The notes beneath the pieces were generated by a model that searched no databases, was not told where the DNA came from, and saw only the letters and a program-made list of their open reading frames with translations. From an uncultured Collinsella sp. (GTDB lineage Bacteria; Actinomycetota; Coriobacteriia; Coriobacteriales; Coriobacteriaceae), in the NCBI GenBank assembly GCA_900555515.1, contig USLO01000066.1, positions 1 through 8,747 of the forward strand: a stretch of DNA of 8,747 bases. The letters are read 5' to 3'. Shown here in pieces: positions 1 to 5,760 of this stretch. How positions within the stretch are numbered: the stretch's first letter is position 1; each line of letters starts with the position of its first letter. Both the position numbers and the translations under genes were made by a program.

Positions 1-894
1 TTTCCGCAGAGCGCGGCCGGAAAATATCTGGACTATCACGGCCAGCTCCGCGGCATCACACGCAAAAGCGGGCACAAGGCCGGGGGTATCCTGCGCTTCA
101 AGATCGACAGCGCACGCGCCGAGCCGCTGCGCGTCCCGGCGGGGACGGTCTGCACGACGGCGGGGCTGGTGCGCTTTGTGACGACCGAGAATGCGCTCAT
201 CCGCGCGGGCGCGCTGTATGCCGACGCGGCGGCAGAGGCAGAGATCGTCGGAACGGCCGGAAATGTGGGTGCGGAGACGATCACAGTCATGACCCGCGCG
301 CCGGAGGGCGTGTCCGGTGTGCTCAATCCGAAGGCCTTTACCGGCGGAAGCGGCGCGGAAACAGACGAGGAGCTGCGGGCGCGGGTGCTCGACAGCTTTA
401 TCCGGCTGCCGAACGGCGCAAACGCGGCGTTTTATGAGCTGCGGGCGCTGTCGCATCCGGGCGTGGAGGCTGTGCGCGTGATCCCGCGCCATCAGGGCAT
501 CGGGACGGTCGGCGTGGTCATCTCCGCCGCGGGCGGCGTGCCGGAGCAGGCGCTTTTGCAGGAAATTCAGGACGATCTGGACAGCGTGCGCGAGATCGCG
601 GTCGATGTGACGGTCATGGCGCCGGAGCCGGAGCGGGTCGATCTGGCAGTGCGCATCCTGCCGAAGCCCGGAAAGAGCTTTGACAGCGCGCAGGCGGCGG
701 TGCGGACGGCGCTGACGGCGTGGTTTGACGGAGGGCTGCTCGGAAAGCCGGTCTACCGCACACAGCTCGGAAAGGTCATCCTCGACACGGGAGTGGCCGA
801 AACCTACACGATCACCGCGCCGACGGAGGATCTGCCGGGGAATGCAAGGCGGCTGCCGCAGCTCGGAACGCTGACGATCACGGAGGGCGTGTGA
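1..894 (+). CDS. Phage baseplate J-type tail protein, 5' end missing
   Basis: The frame is open from the first base to TGA at 892-894, so this is the last 297 residues of a gene whose start lies outside the window. The fragment has the layout of the Baseplate_J (Mu gp47/P2 gpJ) family: a YLDYHGQLRGITR-like segment near residues 10-22, a VPAGT strand near residue 43, a G(T)AGNVGAET segment, and the family signature GG-x-G-A-ETDEELRARV at residues 115-129, followed by a region of alternating strands and helices. Family members sit in the baseplate wedge of contractile-tailed phages and related injection machines. Full-length members are usually about 350-370 residues, so roughly 60-80 are missing. 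The next gene overlaps it by one base (TGATG), as expected in a tail operon. It could come from a prophage or from a tailocin. Its source genome is probably not that of the genes to the right. Confidence 0.85.
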   Translation, partial: FPQSAAGKYLDYHGQLRGITRKSGHKAGGILRFKIDSARAEPLRVPAGTVCTTAGLVRFVTTENALIRAGALYADAAAEAEIVGTAGNVGAETITVMTRAPEGVSGVLNPKAFTGGSGAETDEELRARVLDSFIRLPNGANAAFYELRALSHPGVEAVRVIPRHQGIGTVGVVISAAGGVPEQALLQEIQDDLDSVREIAVDVTVMAPEPERVDLAVRILPKPGKSFDSAQAAVRTALTAWFDGGLLGKPVYRTQLGKVILDTGVAETYTITAPTEDLPGNARRLPQLGTLTITEGV

Positions 895-1319
895 TGGGCT
901 ATGCAGAGGAGCTGGTGCGGCTGCTGCGGCCGCTCGGCGTGTACAGCTTCCGGGAGGGAAGCTTCTCACTCGGGGAATTGCAGGCGCTTGGCGGCGCACT
1001 GGACGCGGCGCAGGCAAGGCTTTCGCGGATGCAGCGCGAAAGCATCCCCGCCACGGCGGAGGACGAGGGCCTTGACCGGATGGAGGCGCTGTTTCGCTAC
1101 TGCGCGGGGCTGAAGGACACGCAGGCACGGCGCGCGGCGATCGCGGCGTTTTTGCAATTCGGCGGCGACAGCTTTACGCTGCAGGCGCTCAACCGGTGCT
1201 TGCAGACATGCGGCGTTTTCTGCCGCGTGGCGGAGACGGGGCGGCCGGAGCATGTGCGGGTGTGGTTTCCGAGGCAGATGGGCATCCCGGCCGGCTTTGC
1301 GCAGATGCGCGTCATCATG
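894..1319 (+). CDS. Phage tail protein, YmfQ/DUF2313-like, truncated at the junction
   Basis: About 142 residues are recognisable, starting with MGYAEELVRLLRPLGVYS. I chose ATG 894 because it overlaps the upstream stop (TGATG) and has GGAGGG at 882-887, six bases before it. A GTG at 891 is the alternative. The position directly after a baseplate J gene, the LLRPLGVY opening, the heptad-like middle (residues about 30-100) and the late FLQFGGDSFTLQALNRCLQ segment fit the DUF2313/YmfQ (Mu gp48-like) tail family, whose members are usually about 180-200 residues. The expected C-terminal strand and helix ending are absent because the DNA changes identity near base 1320. The frame happens to stay open to 1394, but residues after Met142 are dnaN DNA read in the wrong frame and are not part of this protein. 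The family call rests on context and pattern, not on a catalytic motif. Confidence 0.7.
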
Positions 1320-1326
1320 CGTGTAC
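1314..1326. other. Junction between phage DNA and dnaN DNA
   Basis: Upstream of this point the coding frame is that of the tail gene (codons starting at 1311, 1314, 1317). Downstream, a different frame starting at 1321 encodes clamp residues VYPNYKQLIPDS with no start codon. Neither gene is complete. No insertion-sequence end, att-like repeat or integrase is visible. The exact breakpoint cannot be fixed to the base, because a few bases (around GCGTGTA) could belong to either side. Confidence 0.85.
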
Positions 1327-1710
1327 CCCAACTACAAGCAGCTCATCCCCGATTCGTGCGTGACGAGCGTCAAGATCGACGTCGCCGCCTTTAACGCCGC
1401 CCTCAAGCGCGTAGCCGTTATCGCGAGCGCCAACCCCGCCGTCAAGTTCGAGATCGATGTCGAGAACGGGCAGATGGGCCTGTCCTCCATCTCCAATGAC
1501 CAGGACCTTGCGCAGGAGACGATCGATGTCGAGGCCGAGGGCGAGTCGGGCACCATCGCCTTCAACTACCACTACATCTTCGGCTGCCTCAATGCCCTAT
1601 CCAAGGAGAAGGAGATCACGCTGGAGCTCAAGAGCTACTCGCAGGCGGGCATCTTCAAGTCCTACGACAAGATCAACTACCTGTACCTGGTCATGCCGGT
1701 CCGTATCTAG
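1321..1710 (+). CDS. dnaN: DNA polymerase III beta sliding clamp, C-terminal third
   Basis: This 129-residue fragment starts inside the conserved G-x-(Y/F)-P-x-Y segment that precedes clamp domain III (here VYPNYKQLIPDS; FPDYRRVLP in E. coli) and ends with YLVMPVRI, the C-terminal strand that lines the protein-binding pocket (YVVMPMRL in E. coli). In between are the AFNAALKRVAVIAS helix and the FNYHYIFGCLNAL segment typical of domain III. The full protein is about 366 residues and forms a ring dimer that tethers polymerase III and other partners to DNA. Domains I and II are missing because the sequence is replaced by phage DNA upstream. An ATG at 1252 in this frame lies in phage DNA and is not a true start. 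TAG is at 1708-1710 and recF begins nine bases later. The gene is partial because of the junction. There is no internal frameshift or stop. Confidence 0.95.
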   Translation: MYPNYKQLIPDSCVTSVKIDVAAFNAALKRVAVIASANPAVKFEIDVENGQMGLSSISNDQDLAQETIDVEAEGESGTIAFNYHYIFGCLNALSKEKEITLELKSYSQAGIFKSYDKINYLYLVMPVRI

Positions 1711-1719
1711 CGTTGCGCC

Positions 1720-2826
1720 ATGACCATGTTCGCCCGCGATCTTTCCGTCGCGCACTACCGCAGCTTCGATAGCTATCGCCTTGCCCTAGACGAGGGCGTG
1801 ACGATACTTGCGGGACCCAACGCGGCGGGAAAGACCAATCTCATAGAGGCGCTGCAGCTGCTGACGAGCGGCGCCTCGTTTAGGCATCCGACCGCGGCCG
1901 AGCTCGTCCATGACGGCGTGGGCTCGTGCAAGGTCGAGCTGAGGCTCGAGGGCGACGGCCGCGTGCTTGATATGGGATTGAGCGCGGAGGACGGTAAACG
2001 CTCGTTTAGCCGCAACGGCAAGAGATGCTCTGCCGCCGGTGTGCGCGGGGTTCTGCCGAGCGTGCTGTTTTGCCCCGACCATCTGGACATGGTTAAGCGA
2101 GGCGCCAGTGTGCGCCGCGCCGCCCTCGACGACTTTGGCATGCAACTGAGCGCACGCTATGCCGATCTTGCGAGCACCTATGGGCGCTGCGTGACCCAGC
2201 GTAACGCCTTGCTCAAGGAGGCCTGGTGCTGCCGCGAGATGCTCGGCGCGTGGAACGATTCGATTGCCCGCGCGGGCGCGGCTCTGCTCGTGCACCGGTT
2301 GGCCCTGCTCGACCGGCTGGCGGGCCATGTGCGTACTGCCTACGGGCAAGTGGCGTCCGGTGAAGCCGCCAACGTGTCCTATGCGTCCACGCTGGGGGAT
2401 TTGCCCCAGGTCGAGGATCGCGAAGAGCTGAAGGGCTGGGCGTACGAGCGCATGCTGGCTGCCCTTGATGAGCACGCCGACGAGGAAATTCGCCGCGGCG
2501 TGACGTTGGTGGGACCGCATCGCGACGAGATTGAATTTACCGTGGCGGGTCGCTCCGCTCGTTCATTTGCCAGCCAAGGACAGCAGCGAACGTTGGTACT
2601 GTCCTGGAAGGTGGCCGAGGTGGCCGTGGCTCGCGATGTTCTGGGTAATGCTCCGCTGTTGCTTCTGGACGACGTGATGAGCGAGCTCGACGGCGAGCGC
2701 CGCGGTGCTTTTCTGCGGCTGATCGGCGATGATATCCAAACGGTCATAACCACGACCAACCTGGGATACTTTACCGATGACCTGCTTGATCGAGCCAAGG
2801 TGGTGAGCATGGGTGGGACGTGCTAA
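1720..2826 (+). CDS. recF: DNA replication and repair ATPase RecF
   Basis: A 368-residue SMC-like ABC ATPase, the usual RecF length. RecF, with RecO and RecR, helps load RecA at single-strand gaps and stalled forks. Visible motifs: Walker A GPNAAGKT at residues 32-39; the LFCPDHLDMVKRG segment typical of RecF near 116-128; TLVGPHRDE at 262-270; the ABC signature SQGQQRT at 285-291; and Walker B LLLLDDVMSELD at 313-324, with the Asp pair at 317-318. The arm between about 130 and 250 is helical, as in the family. I kept ATG 1720; ATG 1726 would remove only two residues and neither has a clear SD, so translation is probably coupled to dnaN, whose stop is nine bases upstream. The gene ends in TAA at 2824-2826, overlapping the start of the next gene by 14 bases. 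No key residue is missing. Confidence 0.97.
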   Translation: MTMFARDLSVAHYRSFDSYRLALDEGVTILAGPNAAGKTNLIEALQLLTSGASFRHPTAAELVHDGVGSCKVELRLEGDGRVLDMGLSAEDGKRSFSRNGKRCSAAGVRGVLPSVLFCPDHLDMVKRGASVRRAALDDFGMQLSARYADLASTYGRCVTQRNALLKEAWCCREMLGAWNDSIARAGAALLVHRLALLDRLAGHVRTAYGQVASGEAANVSYASTLGDLPQVEDREELKGWAYERMLAALDEHADEEIRRGVTLVGPHRDEIEFTVAGRSARSFASQGQQRTLVLSWKVAEVAVARDVLGNAPLLLLDDVMSELDGERRGAFLRLIGDDIQTVITTTNLGYFTDDLLDRAKVVSMGGTC

Positions 2827-3376
2827 TTACGAGCGCGAGAGCGAGACGGTCGCCTTCAGTGGGTTTTTGAACGCAGAGCGCCAGCGCATCCTGGCGTCGG
2901 CGACGCCTGAGCGCCGTGCGCAGATGGAGGCTGCCGAGGAGTCGCGCGCGGTCTATCGCGCGTGGAACGCGGTGTGCTCGGGCACGCGCGAGGGGCGGCA
3001 TGTGACGGGTCTGCGCTACCTGCCCGAGTCCAATGAGCTGCTGGTATATCTCGATTCGCCCTCGTGGACGCAGGAAATGACGCTGTTGCGTGAGATCATC
3101 CGCGCGCGCATGGAGCGCGCCGGTGCGCATGTGGACGGCCTGGTGTTCAAAACCACCGCACCCGGTCACACGCCGCCCGCCGCCAAGGAGCGCCTGCGCC
3201 CGGCGACGACCGAGCGCCCGCCGGCCCCGCACGCCGACCTAAGTGAGGCCGAGCGCACCGAGATTGAGCGCCAAGTGGCGCCCATCGAAGACCAAAAACT
3301 GCGCGAGGCCCTCGAGAATGCCATGAGAGCCAGTGCCGAGTGGGCCAAGGGCGTGCAAAGCAAAAAAGAGCCTTAA
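2813..3376 (+). CDS. dciA: DUF721/DciA-type helicase-loading protein
   Basis: A 187-residue protein in the slot between recF and gyrB, where Actinomycetota carry the DUF721 gene (Rv0004 in Mycobacterium tuberculosis). DciA proteins take part in loading the replicative DnaB helicase in bacteria that lack DnaC or DnaI. The DUF721 core is seen at about residues 45-113: VYRAWNAV, then GLRYLPESNELLVYLDSPSW and MTLLREIIRARM. This pattern of a strand, a conserved Ser-x-x-Trp and a helix marks the family. Residues about 114-145 are Pro/Ala/Arg-rich and probably disordered. Residues 146-180 form a charged helical tail. The start is GTG at 2813, inside recF (14-base overlap), which implies translational coupling. 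No other start in this frame lies close upstream. TAA is at 3374-3376, followed by a terminator. The name rests on synteny and the core pattern. Confidence 0.85.
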   Translation: MGRANYERESETVAFSGFLNAERQRILASATPERRAQMEAAEESRAVYRAWNAVCSGTREGRHVTGLRYLPESNELLVYLDSPSWTQEMTLLREIIRARMERAGAHVDGLVFKTTAPGHTPPAAKERLRPATTERPPAPHADLSEAERTEIERQVAPIEDQKLREALENAMRASAEWAKGVQSKKEP

Positions 3377-3402
3377 ATCGCATCTGGTGGCCTTGTAGAG
3401 CC

Positions 3403-3432
3403 AAATACCCTCGTTCCCGAGGGTATTTTTTT
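3403..3432 (+). terminator. Intrinsic terminator after dciA
   Basis: An 11-bp perfect stem (AAATACCCTCG at 3403-3413 with CGAGGGTATTT at 3418-3428) encloses a TTCC loop, and seven T's lie at 3426-3432. It sits 26 bases after the dciA stop and ends the dnaN-recF-dciA transcript. The A-rich left arm could let it work in both directions. Confidence 0.93.
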
Positions 3433-3456
3433 ACGATAAACTAGTAAGGCTATACA
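3430..3456 (+). promoter_or_regulatory. Candidate promoter of gyrBA
   Basis: TATACA at 3451-3456 resembles a -10 box. TTTACG at 3430-3435 (15-base spacer) or TTTTAC at 3429-3434 (16 bases) is a weak -35. The stretch is AT-rich in a GC-rich genome, lies right after the dciA terminator and about 25 bases before gyrB. The location is convincing; the exact boxes are not. Weak, close spacing is known for supercoiling-sensitive gyrase promoters, but that mode of control is inference here. Confidence 0.45.
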
Positions 3457-3481
3457 CATTTTCTTAACTGAAGGAGGACGT

Positions 3482-5512
3482 GTGGCAAACGAAAACGATT
3501 ACGATGGCGGCGAGATTAAGATTCTCGAAGGTCTCGAGGCCGTTCGTAAGCGCCCGGGCATGTATATCGGCTCGACGAGTGCCAGCGGTCTGCATCACCT
3601 GGTGTGGGAGATCGTTGACAACTCCGTCGACGAGGCAATGGCCGGTTTTTGCACCGAGATCCAGGTGACGGTCCACGCCGACAACTCCATCACGGTCGTC
3701 GACAACGGGCGCGGCATCCCCGTCGACGAGCACCCTGTTAAAAAGATCCCGACGCTCGAGGTCGTCATGACGATCTTGCACGCCGGCGGTAAGTTCGATA
3801 ACTCGGCCTATAAGGTCTCGGGCGGCCTGCACGGCGTGGGTATCTCCGTCGTCAACGCCCTGTCCAAGCGCGTGGTCGTTCAGGTTCGTCGCGATGGCAA
3901 CACCTACGAGATGGAGTTCTCGCGCGGCAAGACCGTCAAGAAGATGGAGGTCGTGGGCACCTCGGATTCGACGGGTACCACCGTCACCTTCTGGCCCGAC
4001 GACGAGATCTTCGAGACCTGCATCTACGATTTCGATACGCTGCACAACCGTCTGCAGGAGACGGCGTTCCTCAATAAGAACCTCAAGATCGTGCTGACCG
4101 ACGAGCGCGAGTCTACTCCCCATGTGGAGGAGTTTTGCTACGAGGGCGGCATCATCGACTTCGTCAAGTTCCTCAACGAGGGCAAGGACGTCCCCGAGGC
4201 CTTTAAGGAGCCCATCTACATCGAGGGCAAATCGGACCCGGACGCGCCTGTGACCAAGATGGGCGAGGTCGAGGTTTCCCTGCAGTGGAATAGCGGCTAC
4301 GGCGAGAACGTCATGTCGTTTGCCAACGACATCTACACCCCCGAGGGCGGCATGCATCTCGAGGGCTTCCGCACGGCGCTCACCCGCGTGATCAACGATT
4401 ACGCTCGCAAGCAGAACCTGCTCAAGGAAAAGGACGCCAACCTGACCGGCGACGATGTGCGAGAGGGCCTTTCGGCTGTCATCTCGGTCAAACTGCCCGA
4501 CCCGCAGTTTGAGGGCCAGACCAAGGCCAAGCTCGGTAGCTCCTATATGCGAGCGCTGACGCTCAAGATCGTGACCGACGGCCTCGCCGATTACTTGGAG
4601 GAGCATCCTAAGCCCGCCCGCGAGATTGTCAAGAAGGCCCAGCAAGCCTGCAAGGCCCGCAACGCCGCCCGCAAGGCGCGTGAGGCGACGCGTCGCAAGA
4701 GCCTGCTCGAGACGGCGTCTCTGCCCGGCAAGCTCGCCGACTGCTCGGTACGCGATGCCGAGCTCACCGAGCTCTTCATCGTAGAGGGCGACTCGGCAGG
4801 CGGTTCGGCCAAGGACGGCCGTCGCCGAGACATCCAGGCGATTCTGCCCCTGCGAGGCAAGATTTTGAACGTCGAACGCGTTGGTGACCATCGCGCATTC
4901 TCGAGTGACACCATCCAGTCGCTGATTACCGCGATCGGCTGCGGCGTCACGACGAGTGCCGGCGACGGCGGCGACTTTGATATCACCAAGGCGCGCTACC
5001 ACAAGATCATCATCATGACCGATGCAGACGTCGACGGTGCGCATATCCGCATCCTGCTGCTGACGTTCTTCTACAAGTACATGCGTCCGCTGATCGATGC
5101 CGGCTACGTCTATGTTGCCTGTCCGCCCATCTTTGGCATTAAGGTGCGCAACAAGATCCACTACGTGTATCCCAACGGCCGCCAGCCCGAAGACGAGATC
5201 CTGCGCGACACCATCCAGAGTCTGGGCCTGAACCCCGACGATAACGACGAGGACGGCAAGGCCAAGGACGGCAAGATTACCAAAAAGCGCAAGGGCTATA
5301 CCGTCCAGCGCTACAAGGGCCTGGGCGAGATGGACCCCAAGCAGCTTGCCTCGACGACGATGGACCCCAAGACCCGCATTCTGCAGCGCGTGTCGATCGA
5401 GGACGCCGTGGTGGCGGACCGCGCCGTGCGCGAGCTGATGGGTTCCGAGGTCGGCTATCGCCGCGAGTACATCGAGAAGCATGCGCATGATGCACGCTTC
5501 TTGGACGCCTAG
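3482..5512 (+). CDS. gyrB: DNA gyrase subunit B
   Basis: A 676-residue short-form GyrB (about 675 in M. tuberculosis; 804 in E. coli, which has an insert). It binds and hydrolyses ATP to drive negative supercoiling by the A2B2 gyrase. GHKL ATPase domain, about 1-220: EIVDNSVDEA with catalytic Glu43 and Asn47, DNGRGIP at 74-80, and ATP-lid GGLHGVG at 114-120. Transducer domain, about 230-400, with QTK at 346-348. TOPRIM domain, about 430-545: EGDSAGGSA at 435-443 (metal-binding Glu435), PLRGKILNVE at 456-465, and DADVDGAHIR at 514-523. C-terminal QRYKGLGEMDP at 609-619. Residues matching the aminocoumarin contacts Asp73 and Arg136 of E. coli (Asp74, Arg137) and the quinolone-linked Asp426 (Asp437) are unchanged. 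The start is GTG 3482 with AAGGAGG at 3471-3477, four bases away. Residues 585-604 form a Lys/Asp-rich loop, probably exposed. It has its own upstream promoter region and is followed by gyrA after a 178-base spacer. Confidence 0.98.
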   Translation: MANENDYDGGEIKILEGLEAVRKRPGMYIGSTSASGLHHLVWEIVDNSVDEAMAGFCTEIQVTVHADNSITVVDNGRGIPVDEHPVKKIPTLEVVMTILHAGGKFDNSAYKVSGGLHGVGISVVNALSKRVVVQVRRDGNTYEMEFSRGKTVKKMEVVGTSDSTGTTVTFWPDDEIFETCIYDFDTLHNRLQETAFLNKNLKIVLTDERESTPHVEEFCYEGGIIDFVKFLNEGKDVPEAFKEPIYIEGKSDPDAPVTKMGEVEVSLQWNSGYGENVMSFANDIYTPEGGMHLEGFRTALTRVINDYARKQNLLKEKDANLTGDDVREGLSAVISVKLPDPQFEGQTKAKLGSSYMRALTLKIVTDGLADYLEEHPKPAREIVKKAQQACKARNAARKAREATRRKSLLETASLPGKLADCSVRDAELTELFIVEGDSAGGSAKDGRRRDIQAILPLRGKILNVERVGDHRAFSSDTIQSLITAIGCGVTTSAGDGGDFDITKARYHKIIIMTDADVDGAHIRILLLTFFYKYMRPLIDAGYVYVACPPIFGIKVRNKIHYVYPNGRQPEDEILRDTIQSLGLNPDDNDEDGKAKDGKITKKRKGYTVQRYKGLGEMDPKQLASTTMDPKTRILQRVSIEDAVVADRAVRELMGSEVGYRREYIEKHAHDARFLDA

Positions 5513-5513
5513 C

Positions 5514-5608
5514 TTTCCCAGGCACCCCATCTTGCCCTTCAGGATTTCGGGCGCCGCACGCAAGGCGTGCGCCCTCATCCTTCAGGGCAACCTGGGGCAC
5601 CTGGAAAA
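5514..5608 (+). repeat. Long imperfect hairpin in the gyrB-gyrA spacer
   Basis: Starting two bases after the gyrB stop, a 95-base segment folds back on itself around position 5561-5563. Left-arm blocks pair with right-arm blocks in register: TTT 5514-5516 with AAA 5606-5608, CCAGG 5518-5522 with 5600-5604, CCCCA 5525-5529 with 5593-5597, TTGCCCT 5532-5538 with 5584-5590, AGGAT 5541-5545 with 5577-5581, GGGCG 5549-5553 with 5570-5574, and CACGC 5557-5561 with GCGTG 5565-5569. Small symmetric internal loops (mostly 2x2) separate the blocks. No T-run follows, so it is not an ordinary intrinsic terminator. Possible roles are RNase III processing, mRNA protection, or partial uncoupling of gyrB and gyrA; these are inference. 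A degenerate palindromic repeat element is the other option. Confidence 0.8.
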
Positions 5609-5611
5609 CCT

Positions 5612-5617
5612 AGGAGG
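5612..5617 (+). promoter_or_regulatory. Orphan strong Shine-Dalgarno in the gyrA leader
   Basis: AGGAGG lies 74 bases before the gyrA start, too far to serve it. It stands eight bases before a GTG at 5626 that opens a 44-codon frame. It may be a true ribosome site for a leader peptide, a standby site for gyrA, or chance. Confidence 0.35.
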
Positions 5618-5625
5618 GTTATCCG

Positions 5626-5760
5626 GTGTTCCCGGTAATCCGTCCCCGTGGTAGGGAACTAATGGACCACGCAAACCATGAGGAGGTAACGTGGCAGACG
5701 ATATCAACAACAATGAGGGTATGGCCGAGGCCGGCGATGCTGGTATGCCCGATGATCTGA
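5626..5760 (+). CDS. Possible gyrA leader ORF (hypothetical)
   Basis: A 44-codon frame starts at GTG 5626, eight bases after AGGAGG, and ends at TGA 5758-5760 inside gyrA, overlapping its first 70 bases in another frame. The peptide would begin MFPVIRPRGREL and end MLVCPMI. I recognise no family, signal peptide or runs of one amino acid typical of attenuation peptides. The only support is the SD and spacing. ATG 5662 is a second possible start in the same frame. If translated, ribosomes would cross the gyrA SD and could either open or occlude it. It may well be spurious. Confidence 0.2.
   Translation: MFPVIRPRGRELMDHANHEEVTWQTISTTMRVWPRPAMLVCPMI
5628..5671 (+). promoter_or_regulatory. Pseudoknot-capable segment of the gyrA leader
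   Basis: GTTCCC at 5628-5633 pairs perfectly with GGGAAC at 5654-5659. CGTGGT at 5647-5652, inside that first loop, pairs perfectly with ACCACG at 5666-5671, outside it. The two 6-bp stems can form an H-type pseudoknot (loops of 13, 1 and 6 bases) or act as alternative hairpins. The structure ends nine bases before the gyrA SD, so it is placed to influence initiation. This is read from complementarity only. Confidence 0.35.
5681..5686 (+). promoter_or_regulatory. gyrA Shine-Dalgarno
   Basis: AGGAGG ends four bases before GTG 5691. Together with the in-frame TGA at 5679-5681 it fixes the gyrA start and shows that the acidic N-terminal extension is part of the protein. gyrB has the same four-base spacing. 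Confidence 0.9.

Noticed and set aside
891..1394. Open frame suggesting a tail protein fused to an unknown C-terminus
   Set aside because: The part after about 1319 is dnaN DNA read out of frame; the fusion is a product of the junction.
1252..1710. ATG at 1252 in the dnaN frame as a start for a short clamp-like protein
   Set aside because: The ATG lies in the phage gene, has no SD, and the first 23 residues have no clamp similarity. A lone domain III would not form a clamp.
3464..5578. 704-codon open frame antisense to gyrB
   Set aside because: It mirrors gyrB codon structure in GC-rich DNA (rich in Val/Leu/Asp/His), with no recognisable domain; the sense strand carries all GyrB motifs.
5514..5608. 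gyrB terminator
   Set aside because: No T-run follows the hairpin and gyrA has no convincing promoter of its own, so full termination here is unlikely.
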